Source: Mercurialis annua
Taxonomy: Eukaryota > Streptophyta > Magnoliopsida > Malpighiales > Euphorbiaceae
Length of the DNA: 64,000 nt
Direction of reading: 5' to 3'
NCBI RefSeq assembly: GCF_937616625.2
Contig: NC_065571.1
Coordinates: 42,314,651-42,378,650, forward strand
Of the stretch, positions 53,427 to 64,000 are shown piece after piece. Numbering within the stretch: the stretch's first letter is position 1; the number at the start of each line of letters is the position of its first letter. The position numbers and the translations under genes are program-made. Below the pieces are notes generated by a model. It was not told the DNA's origin. It saw only the letters and a program-made list of their open reading frames with translations, and searched no databases.

Positions 53427-56142
53427 ATGTCAAGAAGTGGTGAATTAGACAAAGCTTCAACAAGTAAGTAGTTTTAAATTTTTGTTAATTTTTAATATTA
53501 ATTATTTAATTTACTTTAGTGTGTTATATAAGTGAATTGATTTGGTTGCTATTTATTTTTTAAATTGATAATTATTTTGCCATAAGTTAATGAATGATAA
53601 CATTCTAAATAAATTAAATTGATGATTTTTTGCATGATTTGATGAATTGATTTGATTGTCAAGAATTGAATTGATGATTTTTGTGTCTAAAATGATGACT
53701 TAGTTTGGTAGATTAAATTGATTTTTTTAATTTTGTAAGGTAAATCAAGAAAAACAAATTTATTGAATTCTTTCAAACATGCGCCTAGAAATCTTGATTC
53801 GAGTATTCCTTCATCTTCCGAGGCAACTAATATTACACAAAAGAGAAGTCGTGTATAGTTTAATCCCAATGAACTTGTTTTTGATCCTGGACTTCGAATG
53901 TGTATTGATGATTATGATGTGGAAATTAGAGACCAAGTTCGAAGGGAATACTTGTTAAGGGGTTCGTGTCAACCATATGGTCATAACTTTCCAAAAAAAA
54001 ACAAGCAACGGATATGAGAAGTTTCAAAGAGTCGTGATTCAAAATATTTGCTTGGTTAGAATATAGTGTAGAGAAAGATGCAGCATTTTGTTTGTATTGC
54101 TAACTATTTGCAAATTCAAGTACAAGGAGTGAAAGTTTTACAAGGAAAGGAATTAGCAACTGGAAAAAAGCATCGGAAAATTTTAATGACCATGTTGGTG
54201 GAGTATACAGTGTTCATAATGACGCAAGACGTAATCGTGAGGATTTTCAGAATCAAGGTCAAAGCATTTCGCATGTTTTGACTTCTCAAAGTCGTGAAAT
54301 GGAAATTGCTTACTGAACTCGTTTTGACAGCAATGTTAGAAGTTGTTTGTCTTCTTCTTTGGCAAGGTTTAGCATTTCGTGGTCATGATGAGACTCGTGA
54401 TTCTTTACAAAGGGGGAACTTTATTGAGATAGTGAAATGGTATGCTAGGAAGGATGAAAAGGTGAGAAATGTCATTGGTGATAATGCTCCTAGAAATAAC
54501 CAAATGACATCTCCTAAAATTCAAAAAGAATTAGTTAGTTCTTGTGCCTCACAAGTAACATTAGCTATGCTCACCGAACTTGGAGATAGGAAATTCTCCG
54601 TACTAGTGGACGAGGCTCGTGATTGTTCGGTAAAGGAACAAATGGCAGTGATGTTAAGGTTTGTGAATGAGAAGGGTGAGATAATCGAAAGATTTCTTGC
54701 AATTGAGCATGTTAGTGATACTTCTTCAAGATCTTTAAAAGCAGTTTTGGACATGTTATTTGCTCGCCATAATTTATCTCTTTCTAGATTGCGAGGACAA
54801 GCATATGATGGAGCATCCAACATGAGGGGAGAGTTTAATGGGTTGAAAGCACTTATTCAACGGAAAAATCCTTTTGCTTTCTATGTCCATTGTTTTGCCC
54901 ATCAACTGCAGTTGGTGGTTGTTGCTATTGCAAAACATATTCCAGTTGTTGCTGAATTTTTTACTAACATCAGTATGATTGTTAATATTGTTGGTGCTTC
55001 TTGTAAAAGAAGAGATGAATTAAACAAACATAGGGATGCTCACATTTTGTAGCAATTGGAGACTGGTGAGCTTTCTACAGGAAAAGGGCTTAATCAACCG
55101 ACTAATCTTGCAAGACCGGGTGATACTCGTTGGGGTTCACATCATGTCACTTTAGTCCGTTTGTTGTCTATGTGGGGTTCAGCCTTATATATGCTTGAAA
55201 GAGTTTATGAAGACGCAATTGAAAGAGAGCCGAGGGGGAAAGCAAGTGCCTTGATTAAAATTATGTAGGATTTTCACTGTGTATTTATTCTGCATCTGAT
55301 GCTTAAGTTATTGGGTATAACAAATATATCGTCGCATGCCTTGCAACAGAAAGATCAAAATATTGTGAATGCAATGAACTTGATTGAAGTTTTAAAAATA
55401 AAGCTACAAGACTTGAGAGACAATGGATGGGATGCTTTGCTACATGAAGTCAGCATGTTTTATAACAAGCATAGCATTGTGGTCCTGATATGGAAGATCA
55501 ATTTCTAATTCCAGGACGGTCTGCCCGTGCGAGGCACTTGGTAACTTGTTATCATCATCATCATAATGAGGGTTTTCTTCCTGTGATTGATTTGCTTACT
55601 GTTGAGATGAATAATAGATTTTCTGAATCTAGCATTGAATAATTAAGGTACATCTCTTGTCTTTTGATCCGAGAGACTTTTTTTCTAGATTTGATCAACA
55701 CAGTTTGATTTGCCTTGCTGAACTCTATTCTGATGATTTCTCTGCTACTGACTTGTACTTCTTGAGAGAGGAGCTAGAGACATACATTTGTGAAGTAAGA
55801 AATAATTCTGATTTTACTAGTTGTGAAGATCTTGCTATCCTTGCAATTAAGATGGTTCAAACTAGTAGACATTCTACGTTTCCATTGGTTTATCATTTGA
55901 TTGAGATGGCTTTAATTTTACCGGTGGCTACAACATCTGTTGAGAGAGCTTTTTCTGCAATGAAGCACGTCAAGTCAGATGTACGGAACAGCATGGCAGA
56001 TGAGTGGTTGAATGATTTGATGATATGCTTCGTTGAGAGAGATATATTTGATTCCATCGACAATGAAGACATTTTACAACATTTTTAAAACAAAGCAAAC
56101 CGGCGAATTCAACTTCCACCTCTTGCTCTTTCCAATTCTTAG
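53427..56142 (+). pseudogene. hAT transposase (ZMYM1/DUF4371 type), element A
   Basis: Translation begins at ATG 53427 (MSRSGELDKAST) with an apparent intron after it. A degraded N-terminal TTF-like zinc-finger region follows (RREYLLRGSCQPYGHNFP), then the catalytic DUF4371-like core (open 54294-55052: DSLQRGNFIEIVKWYA, FSVLVDEARDCSVKEQMAVM, RGQAYDGASNMRGEFNG, HCFAHQLQL) and the hAT C-terminal dimerisation domain (MALILPVATTSVERAFSAM). At least six stops or shifts break it, including TAG at 55050, TAG at 55266 and TAA at 56086, where element B continues QNK to the shared end LPPLALSNS. Such proteins cut and move hAT elements. This copy is dead. Confidence 0.93.
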
Positions 56143-56296
56143 TGTTTTATTAGTTTGTTTGTGTGTTATTTATTATTATCAACTCAATATTTAACACTTT
56201 AATTTAATCAAAAAATTTATTTGACGTACTTTTAAATTTTTATGTGAAATTTCGATCCCCCTATAAAGAATTTCTGGTTCCGCCGCTGTATATGTG

Positions 56297-56536
56297 AACT
56301 ATGAAGGTTATTATACAAACACAATCCTACTATAGATTAAGATTTCCGCCCTATATAGATTCTGGCGGCAGTAAATTTGACTGAGAATTAAAGTTGTGGT
56401 GGACCCCATTTGTTTTTAAAATTTTCAATCAAGTTAAAAAAATTATTCATATGAGAAATAATAAGGATGAGTAAAAATGATGCAAAACTAGAAATCCTTA
56501 CTGATTGGCAATGGAAATCTCTTGGCAACTAAGATA
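56297..56536. other. Spacer between two hAT elements
   Basis: The 240 bp between the 3' ends of the facing hAT elements are unremarkable AT-rich DNA with no feature recognised. Confidence 0.4.
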
Positions 56537-56544
56537 TGTATGTA

Positions 56545-59500
56545 CAGTGGCGGAACTAGGAGGGTAAATTAGGGGGGGGGGTCGGAATTTCACATTAAAA
56601 TATAAAAGTACATTAAATAAAAATTCTAATATTAAACAAAAGTGTTAAAAATTGGAGTTGATAAATAATAAATAACATAAAAAATTAAAAAAAAAAGACT
56701 AAGAATTAGAAAGGGCAAGAGGTGGAAGTTGAATTCGCCAGTTTTCTTTGTTTTGAAAATGCTGTAAAATATCTTCATTATCGATGGTAGCAAATATCGT
56801 CCTCTCAATGAAGCATATTCATTAAATCATTCAACCACTCATCTGCCATGTTGTTTCGTAAATCTGACTTGATGTGGTTCATTGCAGAAAAAGCTCTCTC
56901 AACAAATGTTGTAGCTACCGGTAAGATTAAAGCCAACTCAATCAAACGATAAACCAATGGGAACACTAAATGTCTTCAATTTTGAACAATCTTAATTGCA
57001 AGGATAGAAAGATCTTCACAACTAGTAAAATCAGAACTTTGTCTTACTTCAGAAATGTATATATCTAGATCATTTCTCAAAAAATGCAAGTCAATAGCAG
57101 AGAAATCATCATAATAGAGTTCTGCAAGACAAATCAAACTATGTTGATCAAATTTAGAAAACGAGTCTCTTGGATCAAGACATGAGATGTACCTTAATAA
57201 TGCAGTGCTAGATTCGGAAAACCTATTATTCATCTCAATAGTAAGCAAATCAATCACAGGAAGAAAAACCTCATTATGATGATGATGATAACAAGTTACC
57301 AAGTGCCTAGCACGCCGAGACCGTCCTGGAATAAGAAATTGATCTTCCATATCATGCACCACAATGCCATGCTTGTTACAAAACATGGTGACTTCATGTA
57401 ACAAAGCATCCCATCCCATGTCTCTCAAGTTTTGTAGCTTTACTTTCAAAACTTCTATCAAGTTCATCGTCGTGATAATATTCTGATATTCTGTTGCAAG
57501 GCAAGCGATAATGCATTTGTTATACCCAATAATTTAAGCATCAAATGTAGAATAAAAAACAAAGTGGAAGTCTTCCGTCAGTTTAATCAAGGCACTTGCT
57601 TTGCCCCTCGGCTCCGGTTCAGTTCCATCTTTATAAACTCTTTCAAGCACATATAAGGCTGAATTCCACATAGACAACAAACGAGCTAAAGTGACATGAT
57701 GTGAACCCCAACGAGTATCACCCGGTCTTGCAAGATTAGTCTGTTGATTAAGCCCTTTTCCTGTAGTAAGTTTACCAGTCTCTAATTTCTCAAAAATGTC
57801 AGCATCAATATGTTTGTTTAATTCATCTCTTCTTTTGCAAGAAGCACCAGCAATATTAACAATCATACTGATGTTAGTAAAAAAATTCAGCAACAACTGG
57901 AATATGCTTTGCAATAGCAACAACCATCAACTGCAGTTGATGGGCAAAACAATGGACATCTAAAGCAAAAGGATTTACTCGTTGAATAAGTTCCTTCAGC
58001 CCATTAAACTCTCCCCTCATGTTGGATGCTCCATCATATGCTTGACCTCGCAATCTAGAAATAGATAAATTATGCCGAGCAAATAACATATCCACGGCCG
58101 CTTTTAAAGAACGTGATGAAGTGTCACTAACATGCTCAATGGCAAGAAACCTTTCGATTATTTCACCCTTCTTATTCACAAACCTTAACATAACTGCCAT
58201 TTGTTCTTTTACATAACAATTCTGAGCCTCATCCACTAGTAAGGAGAATTTCCTATCTCCAAGTTCACTAAGAATGGCTGATATTACTTGTGAGGCACAA
58301 GAACTAACTAATTCTTTTTGAATTTTGGGAGATGTCATTTGGTTATTTCCAGGAGCATTACCACCGATGACATTCCTAACTTTTTCATCCATCTTGGCAT
58401 ACCATGACACTATCTCAAGAAAATTTCCCCTTTGTAAAGAGTCAAGAGTCTCATCATGACCACGAAATGCTAAACCTTGCCAATGAAAGATGCGAAACAC
58501 TGCTGTCAAACGAGTTCGGTAAGCATTTTCTGTTTCACGACTTTGAGTAATCAAAACATGGAAAATGCTTTGACGTTGATTCTGAAAAACCTCACAGTGA
58601 CGTCTTGCGTCATTATGAACACTGCTTACTGCACCAACATGGTCATTAAAATTTTCCGTTGCCTTTTTCCAATTGCTAAATCTTTTTCTTGTAAAAGCGT
58701 CATGACTCTTTGAACTTGGACTTGCAAATGGTAACAATACAAACAAAATGCAGCATCTTTCTCTACACTATATTCCAACCAAGGAAACGTTTTGAACCAT
58801 GCCTCTAAAAAGCTTCTCATTTCTGTCGCTTGTTTTTTTTTTTGGAAAATTATGACCATATGATTGACACGGACCCTTTAACAAATATTCTCTTCTAACT
58901 TGATCTCTAATTCCCACATTATAATCATTAATACACAGTCGAAATCTATGATCAACAATAAGTTCATTAAATTAAATTCTACACGACTTCTCTTTAGTGA
59001 AATACTAGTTGCCTCAGAAGATGAAGGGTACTCGAATCAACATTTCTAGGCTTGAAAAAATTCAATATATTTGTATTTCTTGATTTACCTTATAAAATTA
59101 ACAAAACAAATCTATCAATTTTGTTGTATAATTCATCAAATTAACTATGTAATCAATTTTATTCATCAATTCATTAATACAAAACATAAACACTAAAAGA
59201 CAACCAAATCAATCAGTTTATGTAACAATTAACATACATAATATCATGAAAATACCAATTTAAATAAACAATTAATAATAAAAATAAATAATAATTACAA
59301 AGGACTTACTTGTTGAAGTTTTGTCAAAATCACTACTTGATATTGCTAAATCAATTTATATAACCTAAAAAGATATAATTTAAAATTATTGTTAGATAAT
59401 ATAAAAAAATAAATTAATTATAAAGAACATCAAAAATTAGGTTAGAATAGAAATAATCACAATACCTTTGATTGTTGACTAGAAATAATGATGGGTTTCA

Positions 59501-59943
59501 AGAATTAGGTGGTATAGAGTGATTAATTGAGTGAAAGATGATTCAATTTAATATTTAGGGTTAATAAATAAAAGAGAAAAAGAGAAGAAAATGAGGGGCT
59601 GAATTGTGAGTTTGTGACATTTGAAGCAGAAACAAGACCTACGTCTGTTTCTGTTTCTTCGTCAAATCCAAACGACATGTTGTTTGGATATGTTCCAAAC
59701 GACATGTCGCTTGGAAAAAAAATTAAGAAAGGGCCGAACGACATGTCGTTCGGTCCATTAAAACCCTAAAAAAAATCTAGTTGCAGGCGCCGCTGCAACT
59801 GGTTTCAGAGAAGAGCCAGTAGATTGAAGTCTGCTGGGGGTCGAAGCTAAAGGGGACTAGTGATGGAATAGCACCGGTCCCTTGTATTCTCCGGCGAGGG
59901 AGGGTCGGCTGACCCTCTTCGACCCTCCCTCGTTCCGCCACTG
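56545..59943 (-). mobile_element. hAT element B, reverse orientation
   Basis: The 3,399-bp element, read on the minus strand, starts CAGTGGCGGAACGAGGGAGG and ends with the complement of CAGTGGCGGAACTAGGAGGG. TSDs are TGTATGTA (56537-56544) and CGTATGTA (59944-59951), 7 of 8 identical. A homopolymer of ten G lies inside the left end. It is a clear relative of element A but lacks the LTR block, so it shows the ancestral layout. Confidence 0.92.
56699..59343 (-). pseudogene. hAT transposase (ZMYM1/DUF4371 type), element B
   Basis: This is the same protein family as element A, read leftwards. The start codon equivalent is ATA (59341-59343) where element A has ATG, so initiation is lost. The N-terminal region (FKTFPWLEYSVEKDAAFCLY), the DUF4371-like core (frame 58746-57874: DSLQRGNFLEIVSWYAKMDE, FSLLVDEAQNCYVKEQMAVM, HCFAHQLQL), the RNase-H-like middle (57923-57534; 57467-56976) and the dimerisation motif (LALILPVATTFVERAFSAM) are present in different frames. 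At least three shifts break it. The protein would end LPPLALSNS at 56699. It is inactive; comparing it with A suggests both descended from one intact source. Confidence 0.92.
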
Positions 59944-60017
59944 CGTATGTATATCCACCAATTTATATATAATCCATGCGATGCAATGATTACAGTGGCA
60001 GAGTCATAACAGTTTTT

Positions 60018-60104
60018 CTAATGAGACATTTTTTAAGTTGATTTAGACGGAAATATTCGATGAGACACATTTTTTAAGTTGATTTAGACGGAAATATTCG
60101 ATTA
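60018..60104. repeat. 43-bp tandem duplication
   Basis: ATTTTTTAAGTTGATTTAGA with flanking CGGAAATATTCGAT occurs twice in direct tandem, nearly identical. It lies just outside hAT element B. Confidence 0.85.
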
Positions 60105-60269
60105 GAAAACCGACTTTGAATGAAGAAGTTTATCTGTTGTGTTCCAAGAAAAAAACATTTACCAGTTTTCCGCCGTTGAAAAGGAAAAGAGATCCGTATA
60201 GATGTCTTTCTTCTCTCTACTTAAGGTTCTTCACAATCAATTTGCATGTTTTGAATTTTTGAAAACAAC

Positions 60270-60568
60270 TTAGTAAATTTAATCAAATTTGGTATTTAAC
60301 ATAATTTTTTAATTTTGGCATACGTAACATGAATTTTATAATATTTTACAATTAAAATCACGTATGTTTTCCTTTAAAAAATAGTGTAATTTTACATCCA
60401 AAAACGGTAACATTCTACTCTAAAATGGTGCCGTTTTACATCCAAAACGGTGCCGGTATCTTTGATTGCAAATTTTTTGAAAGTTAATTTATTTTTTTGT
60501 CAAAATTAAAAGATTATGTTAAATATTAAAAACACGCGAAAATTGGTGATTTTTGGTACATTTAAGCC
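60270..60568. mobile_element. GGCTTAAATG foldback MITE, copy 2
   Basis: It shares with copy 1 (39618-39914) the segments GTATTTAACAT, TTACATCCAAAACGGTGCCG, AACACGCGAAAATTGGTGAT and the right end ACATTTAAGCC. The left end is worn. Non-coding. Confidence 0.72.
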
Positions 60569-60907
60569 TAAAAAAATAAATTGCTGACATAATATTCACA
60601 CAACCATATATCTCCATATAGCTGTTATTTGCATCCCTAGTTCATTAAATTCTCTATTTACAAATATAAAATCATAAAATATTTTTCTTAAAATTCTCTC
60701 ATTTTCTTTTCGTATTTTGTTTATCTAATTTTTTAGTCTTCATAATTTATTATCCATTTATGAAATATATATTTCCGGTGATAATCGAAACCGTAGAGAT
60801 CTGTGTGTTTAACAAAACAAAAACATAAAGTAAGACCTTGAATAAAAATATAAAGTATATATAAGATCGGCATTTGCGTGATTTGATTAGATCAACAATA
60901 TTTGTCA

Positions 60908-63150
60908 TGCCACGACCCGATTTCCTCAGCATCGAGATTGGCGCTTCAGAACGAGAGTGGTTGCTCCGGAACCTGTAGCAAACCTCAGAAAGATAAAACA
61001 TATAATAACATATATTCCACAATACTCGGCGGTAACCGAGACTCCAATCTTAGATCTAGCATAACAATTAACGATAAAATTAAACATACCAAGATAATCA
61101 TACAATAACTTTATAATGAAACATGCCAACAATGGAATAACATCGTATTTGGTTATATAAACCGACCCTCTCGGACGACACCCGAGAAAGCACAAACATA
61201 GACAACATAAACTAAATACTACTGCTACTACGGTTCTAGAGTTTAAAAGTTTTATATTATCAAAGAAAACGATTTCAAGGAAGTAAAACATCAGAATTAA
61301 CACGTCTTGAAATAAACACCTGAAAATGTTAAATAACACGGGTCAGAATAAGTATGAGTGAGTAAGTACAAATATATTTATATATTAACTAATTAGAAAA
61401 TCATTTAAAAACATAGATATATATCATTAAGGAATCAATTGAAACTCTAAACCTCGAAAATCATGATATTTTCAAAATATATGAAATTCAAATAATTGTG
61501 ACTCCCAAGAATTTAATCCAACGAGACACATCACCGATAGTACACTTTGATACCATCAGATCATAATCCAAGGAGTCGCGACACCCGAGAATTTAATCCA
61601 CCGAGTACTTCGCCGACTTCACTTAATCCACAATTTGTGAAGCCTAAAAATTGTATCTACCGAGTACATCGCCAGCGCATAGCCCGAGAAATTAGCCGAC
61701 CGAATACTATCCTTTACCATATCCATAATACGCGTATATCTTAATACATATAAATCGATTCAACTAGTGCGCACGCCGTCCTAATGCCACACATTTGGAT
61801 AGCATGTTTTAATTCCTCAAAAACGATGTTCGAAAAACATTTAGTAAAGTGTAGCTAGCATGTGAAAACATTATTTAATAACAAAAATATAAAGTACTAC
61901 TCACTACTTGATATCTCAAAAACAACTCCAATATAAGCTACCAACACCACGTCAATCACGGTCAGACTCCACACCACGGGACATCGGCAGGTCTAGCAAA
62001 AACTCAAATTAAAATAATGCAATAGAAAATCCTAACTCCAAGGATTTCTAGACCACACAACACAAACAAAGACATCAAAACAACTTGAAAGCATCGAAAA
62101 TACAAAAACCACGATTTTATAAAATTTATGAATCTTAGTTACACTCCACGATAAAAACCATTTTCCCGGTAAAATATCGTATACATTTCAAAAATTAACT
62201 TTCCAACTAGAGAGCGTCTCACGCTCGTTTCGACCGAAATGCCCGTTTTGAGGCCTGTAACTCGAAATCTCGTAAACACGACGATTTCGCCAAATCATCG
62301 AAAAGACATATATTTTTCAGTAATATAATTTCATTCAAACCATTAAAACAAATATCTTTTTGAAATATCAAAAACACCAAAAAATCACGAAAACGCTATT
62401 TTCGTCAAAAACGCTTTTAAAATCATTTCGGAGCATAACCGACTCTAAGAAATTAAGAAACCAACCAAAACACATATATCAACCATAAAATCAAAGAAAT
62501 AACTCATATATATTTCCAGCAACATATAGGAATCCAAACTTTACAAATCATGCAATTTAGTCCAAATTAACAAGGGTTAATTCCATAAAAAAATCACGAC
62601 CTTTACACGAAATTTCATATTAAACCATGACCTTTCTTTTTTTTTTTTTTCCAAATTTATCATTTCAGTGTATTTTTGTTGACTAAGTTCTTCATTAAAC
62701 CATAAATGAAAAACCCAAATTATAAATCGACGCCAAATATTATTATCTTTCGGTTAGAGTATGTAGGATTAGTAATTTTTAGTCAAGAAAATACATTGAA
62801 TTTTACTTTGGTGATAAATTTGAAACAAAATGAAAAGTCATGCCTTTAAAGGTCAACTTTTAAAGGTCGTGATAAAAATGAAATTTCGTGTAAAGTTCGT
62901 GATTTTTTATAGAATTAGCCCAATTAATAATTAACATGCTAAACCTAAAATCAACCTTAATTAAGCATGCATATCAACAAAAACTCCACTCGAATCATAC
63001 ATAATCCAACATGTAAATAATTCCAGCAACTAACATCATCTCTAAACACTTTGCATGTAAAATATTCATGAAGATCATGGCAATAAATGATGAAGCAAGC
63101 ATAGGACATGAGGATAAAATTACAGAGCATAAGATAACTCGGCAAGCCCC
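60908..63150 (-). repeat. Reverse-oriented LTR-like sequence
   Basis: Read on the minus strand it ends TTTGCTACAGGTTCCGGAGC, then CACTCTCGTTCTGAAGCGCC and GGGTCGTGGCA, paralleling the end of the LTR-like block at 51184-53220. The CA terminus is intact (TG at 60908 on the plus strand). The far end was not found. A Mutator-like MITE (62574-62921) is inserted in it. Repeated ACCGAGTACATCGCC-like text occurs at 61590-61670. No coding domain. Confidence 0.5.
62574..62921. mobile_element. GGGTTAATTCC MITE with 9-bp TSD
   Basis: Ends GGGTTAATTCCATAAAAAAA and the complement GGGCTAATTCTATAAAAAAT continue as arms sharing CACGAAATTTCAT. Flanks AATTAACAA (62565-62573) and AATTAATAA (62922-62930) form a 9-bp TSD with one mismatch. 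It belongs to the same broad type as the other GGCTTAAT foldback elements. Confidence 0.85.
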
Positions 63151-63159
63151 ACATTTCTC

Positions 63160-64000
63160 TTTCAATGATGGAATACTGTATAGATTATCTTTTACCCATC
63201 CCTAGTCTAGATGTTTAACGGTGGAAGAAGGAGAGTACGTCTTGAAGAAGATTAATGACGGATTATGCAGAAGTCACATTCATACCGAATAGTGATCAGG
63301 AAAGTAGTTTTACAGGGTTATTGTTAGCCCACCATGGCTTAGCTAGCCACTTATTTAGTGCAAAAATGTGAGAAATGTCAAATGCACTATAATTACTGTC
63401 ACGCACCAACCTCGGAACAGAGCCCGGTCACCAGCCCGTGGCCGTTTGTAAAGTGGGGAATGGATATCTTGGGACCTTTTCCAAATGGCGTCTGGTTAGA
63501 GAAAATTCTTAATGGTAGCAGTTGACCACTTTAGAAAATGAATAGAAGTAGAAGCCATATTTACCATCACGGAAGCTCGTTGCAATTTTTATTTTCAAAG
63601 GAGTCATATGAAGATTCGGAGTACCAAAATTCGGATCAAGGACAACGGAAAGCAATTTGATTGTAAAAACTTTTGAGAATTATGTTTTTTTTTTTCAAAA
63701 TTAACCTGAGGTTTACCTCAATCGCCCCATTCATAGACCAATGGAATGACATAAGTATCAAACATAACAATTCTGGGTTTGATAACAAGACTACACAACG
63801 CAAAAGAAGTTGGGTATAGGAAATACATAGTGTATTATGGTCATGTCGCACCACACCGAGAGCAGAAACTACGGAAACACACTTCAACCTTACATAAGGC
63901 TGTGAAGCAGTGATACATGCCGATATTGGAATGTCAAATTTAAGGGTACAATATTTTGATGAAGTAAAGAAAGAGGAAGGCCAGAGAGTCTGCCTAGGCC
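63160..64000 (+). pseudogene. Ty3/gypsy integrase relic, running off the window
   Basis: A decayed plus-strand gypsy polyprotein starts at an integrase lead-in (DGILYRLSF, CLTVEEGEYVLKKINDGLC), has the zinc-binding CEKCQ pair, then SPWPFVKWGMDILGPFP, a catalytic-core piece (FTITEAR, IRIKDNGKQFDCKNF) and SVLWSCRTTPRAETTETHFN followed by NLTYGCEAVI and LRVQYFDEVKKEEGQRV. The style matches the Tat/Ogre group of plant gypsy elements. Several stops and at least three shifts break it. No TSD or junction motif was seen where it abuts the LTR-like sequence to its left. It continues past 64000. Confidence 0.85.

Larger units (their letters stand above)
50804..56288 (+). mobile_element. hAT element A with degraded transposase
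   Basis: The 5,485-bp element has ends CAGCGGCGGAACG and GGTTCCGCCGCTG and a perfect 8-bp TSD TATATGTG (50796-50803 and 56289-56296). Its 5' part (50804-51183) is GC-rich and matches element B in reverse: GGACCGGTGCTATTC, GTTGCAGCG-CCGCTGCAACT and ACGACATGTCGTTTGG-like pieces. A probable solo LTR separates this from the transposase. It is oriented towards element B. Confidence 0.92.

Noticed and set aside
63636..63887. 83-codon minus-strand frame near the window end
   Set aside because: It is antisense to the gypsy integrase relic, which has clear family motifs on the plus strand.
1..64000. A coordinated gene cluster (for example terpene biosynthesis)
   Set aside because: Only one terpene synthase relic is present and no P450, transferase or second synthase occurs; the remaining genes are housekeeping or structural.

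Overview
This 64 kb window is nuclear DNA from a plant, most likely a eudicot. The evidence is genes split by GT-AG introns, protein families found only in plants (a CASP-like membrane protein, a TPS-type terpene synthase, a plastid-type methionine sulfoxide reductase B), and very AT-rich intergenic DNA packed with plant transposons. I do not assign a species.

Three host genes look intact. MSRB1 (minus, 12991-14951; 5 exons, 196 aa) encodes a plastid-type peptide methionine-(R)-sulfoxide reductase. The beta subunit of translation factor eIF2 (minus, 15870-20820; 9 exons, 271 aa) lies just upstream; its last intron (2.6 kb) holds a degenerate tandem array. A CASP-like protein 2A gene (plus, 40693-43836; 2 exons, 198 aa) has a 2.5 kb intron carrying one MITE inside another. 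These genes act in separate processes (protein repair, translation initiation, membrane scaffolding) and nothing suggests a joint pathway.

Layout: 0-4 kb has a copia gag fragment and a dead terpene synthase whose 249-bp exon is split by a Mutator-like MITE and a hAT element. 4.4-8.2 kb has a CACTA MITE and a 5'-truncated copia pol with one nonsense codon. 8.2-12.9 kb is AT-rich repeat DNA. 13-21 kb holds MSRB1 and eIF2-beta. 21-25 kb is a set of nested repeats: a short SINE, a hAT MITE and two foldback elements inside an outer repeat. 25-30 kb has weak PPR and LINE relics and AT-rich repeats. 30.1-37.5 kb has a MITE and a nearly complete 5.6 kb LINE inserted in a CACTA remnant. 38-50 kb has a retroposon, the CASPL gene, a partial downstream copy of its 3' end, and many MITEs, including an Emigrant/pogo-type element whose empty site survives in a neighbouring duplicate. 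50.8-60 kb has two related hAT elements facing each other, the first carrying a probable solo LTR. 60.9-64 kb has a reverse-oriented LTR-like sequence and a decayed Ty3/gypsy integrase that runs off the window.

The main result is a detailed record of transposon insertion. Many insertions can be reconstructed to the base from target-site duplications (TSDs), exon lengths and paralogous empty sites. I found no clear new biochemical system. The most distinctive points are the transposon-split terpene synthase exon, the paired empty sites, the large family of foldback elements with 9-bp TSDs, and the head-on pair of hAT elements. All coordinates were read by eye without alignment software.
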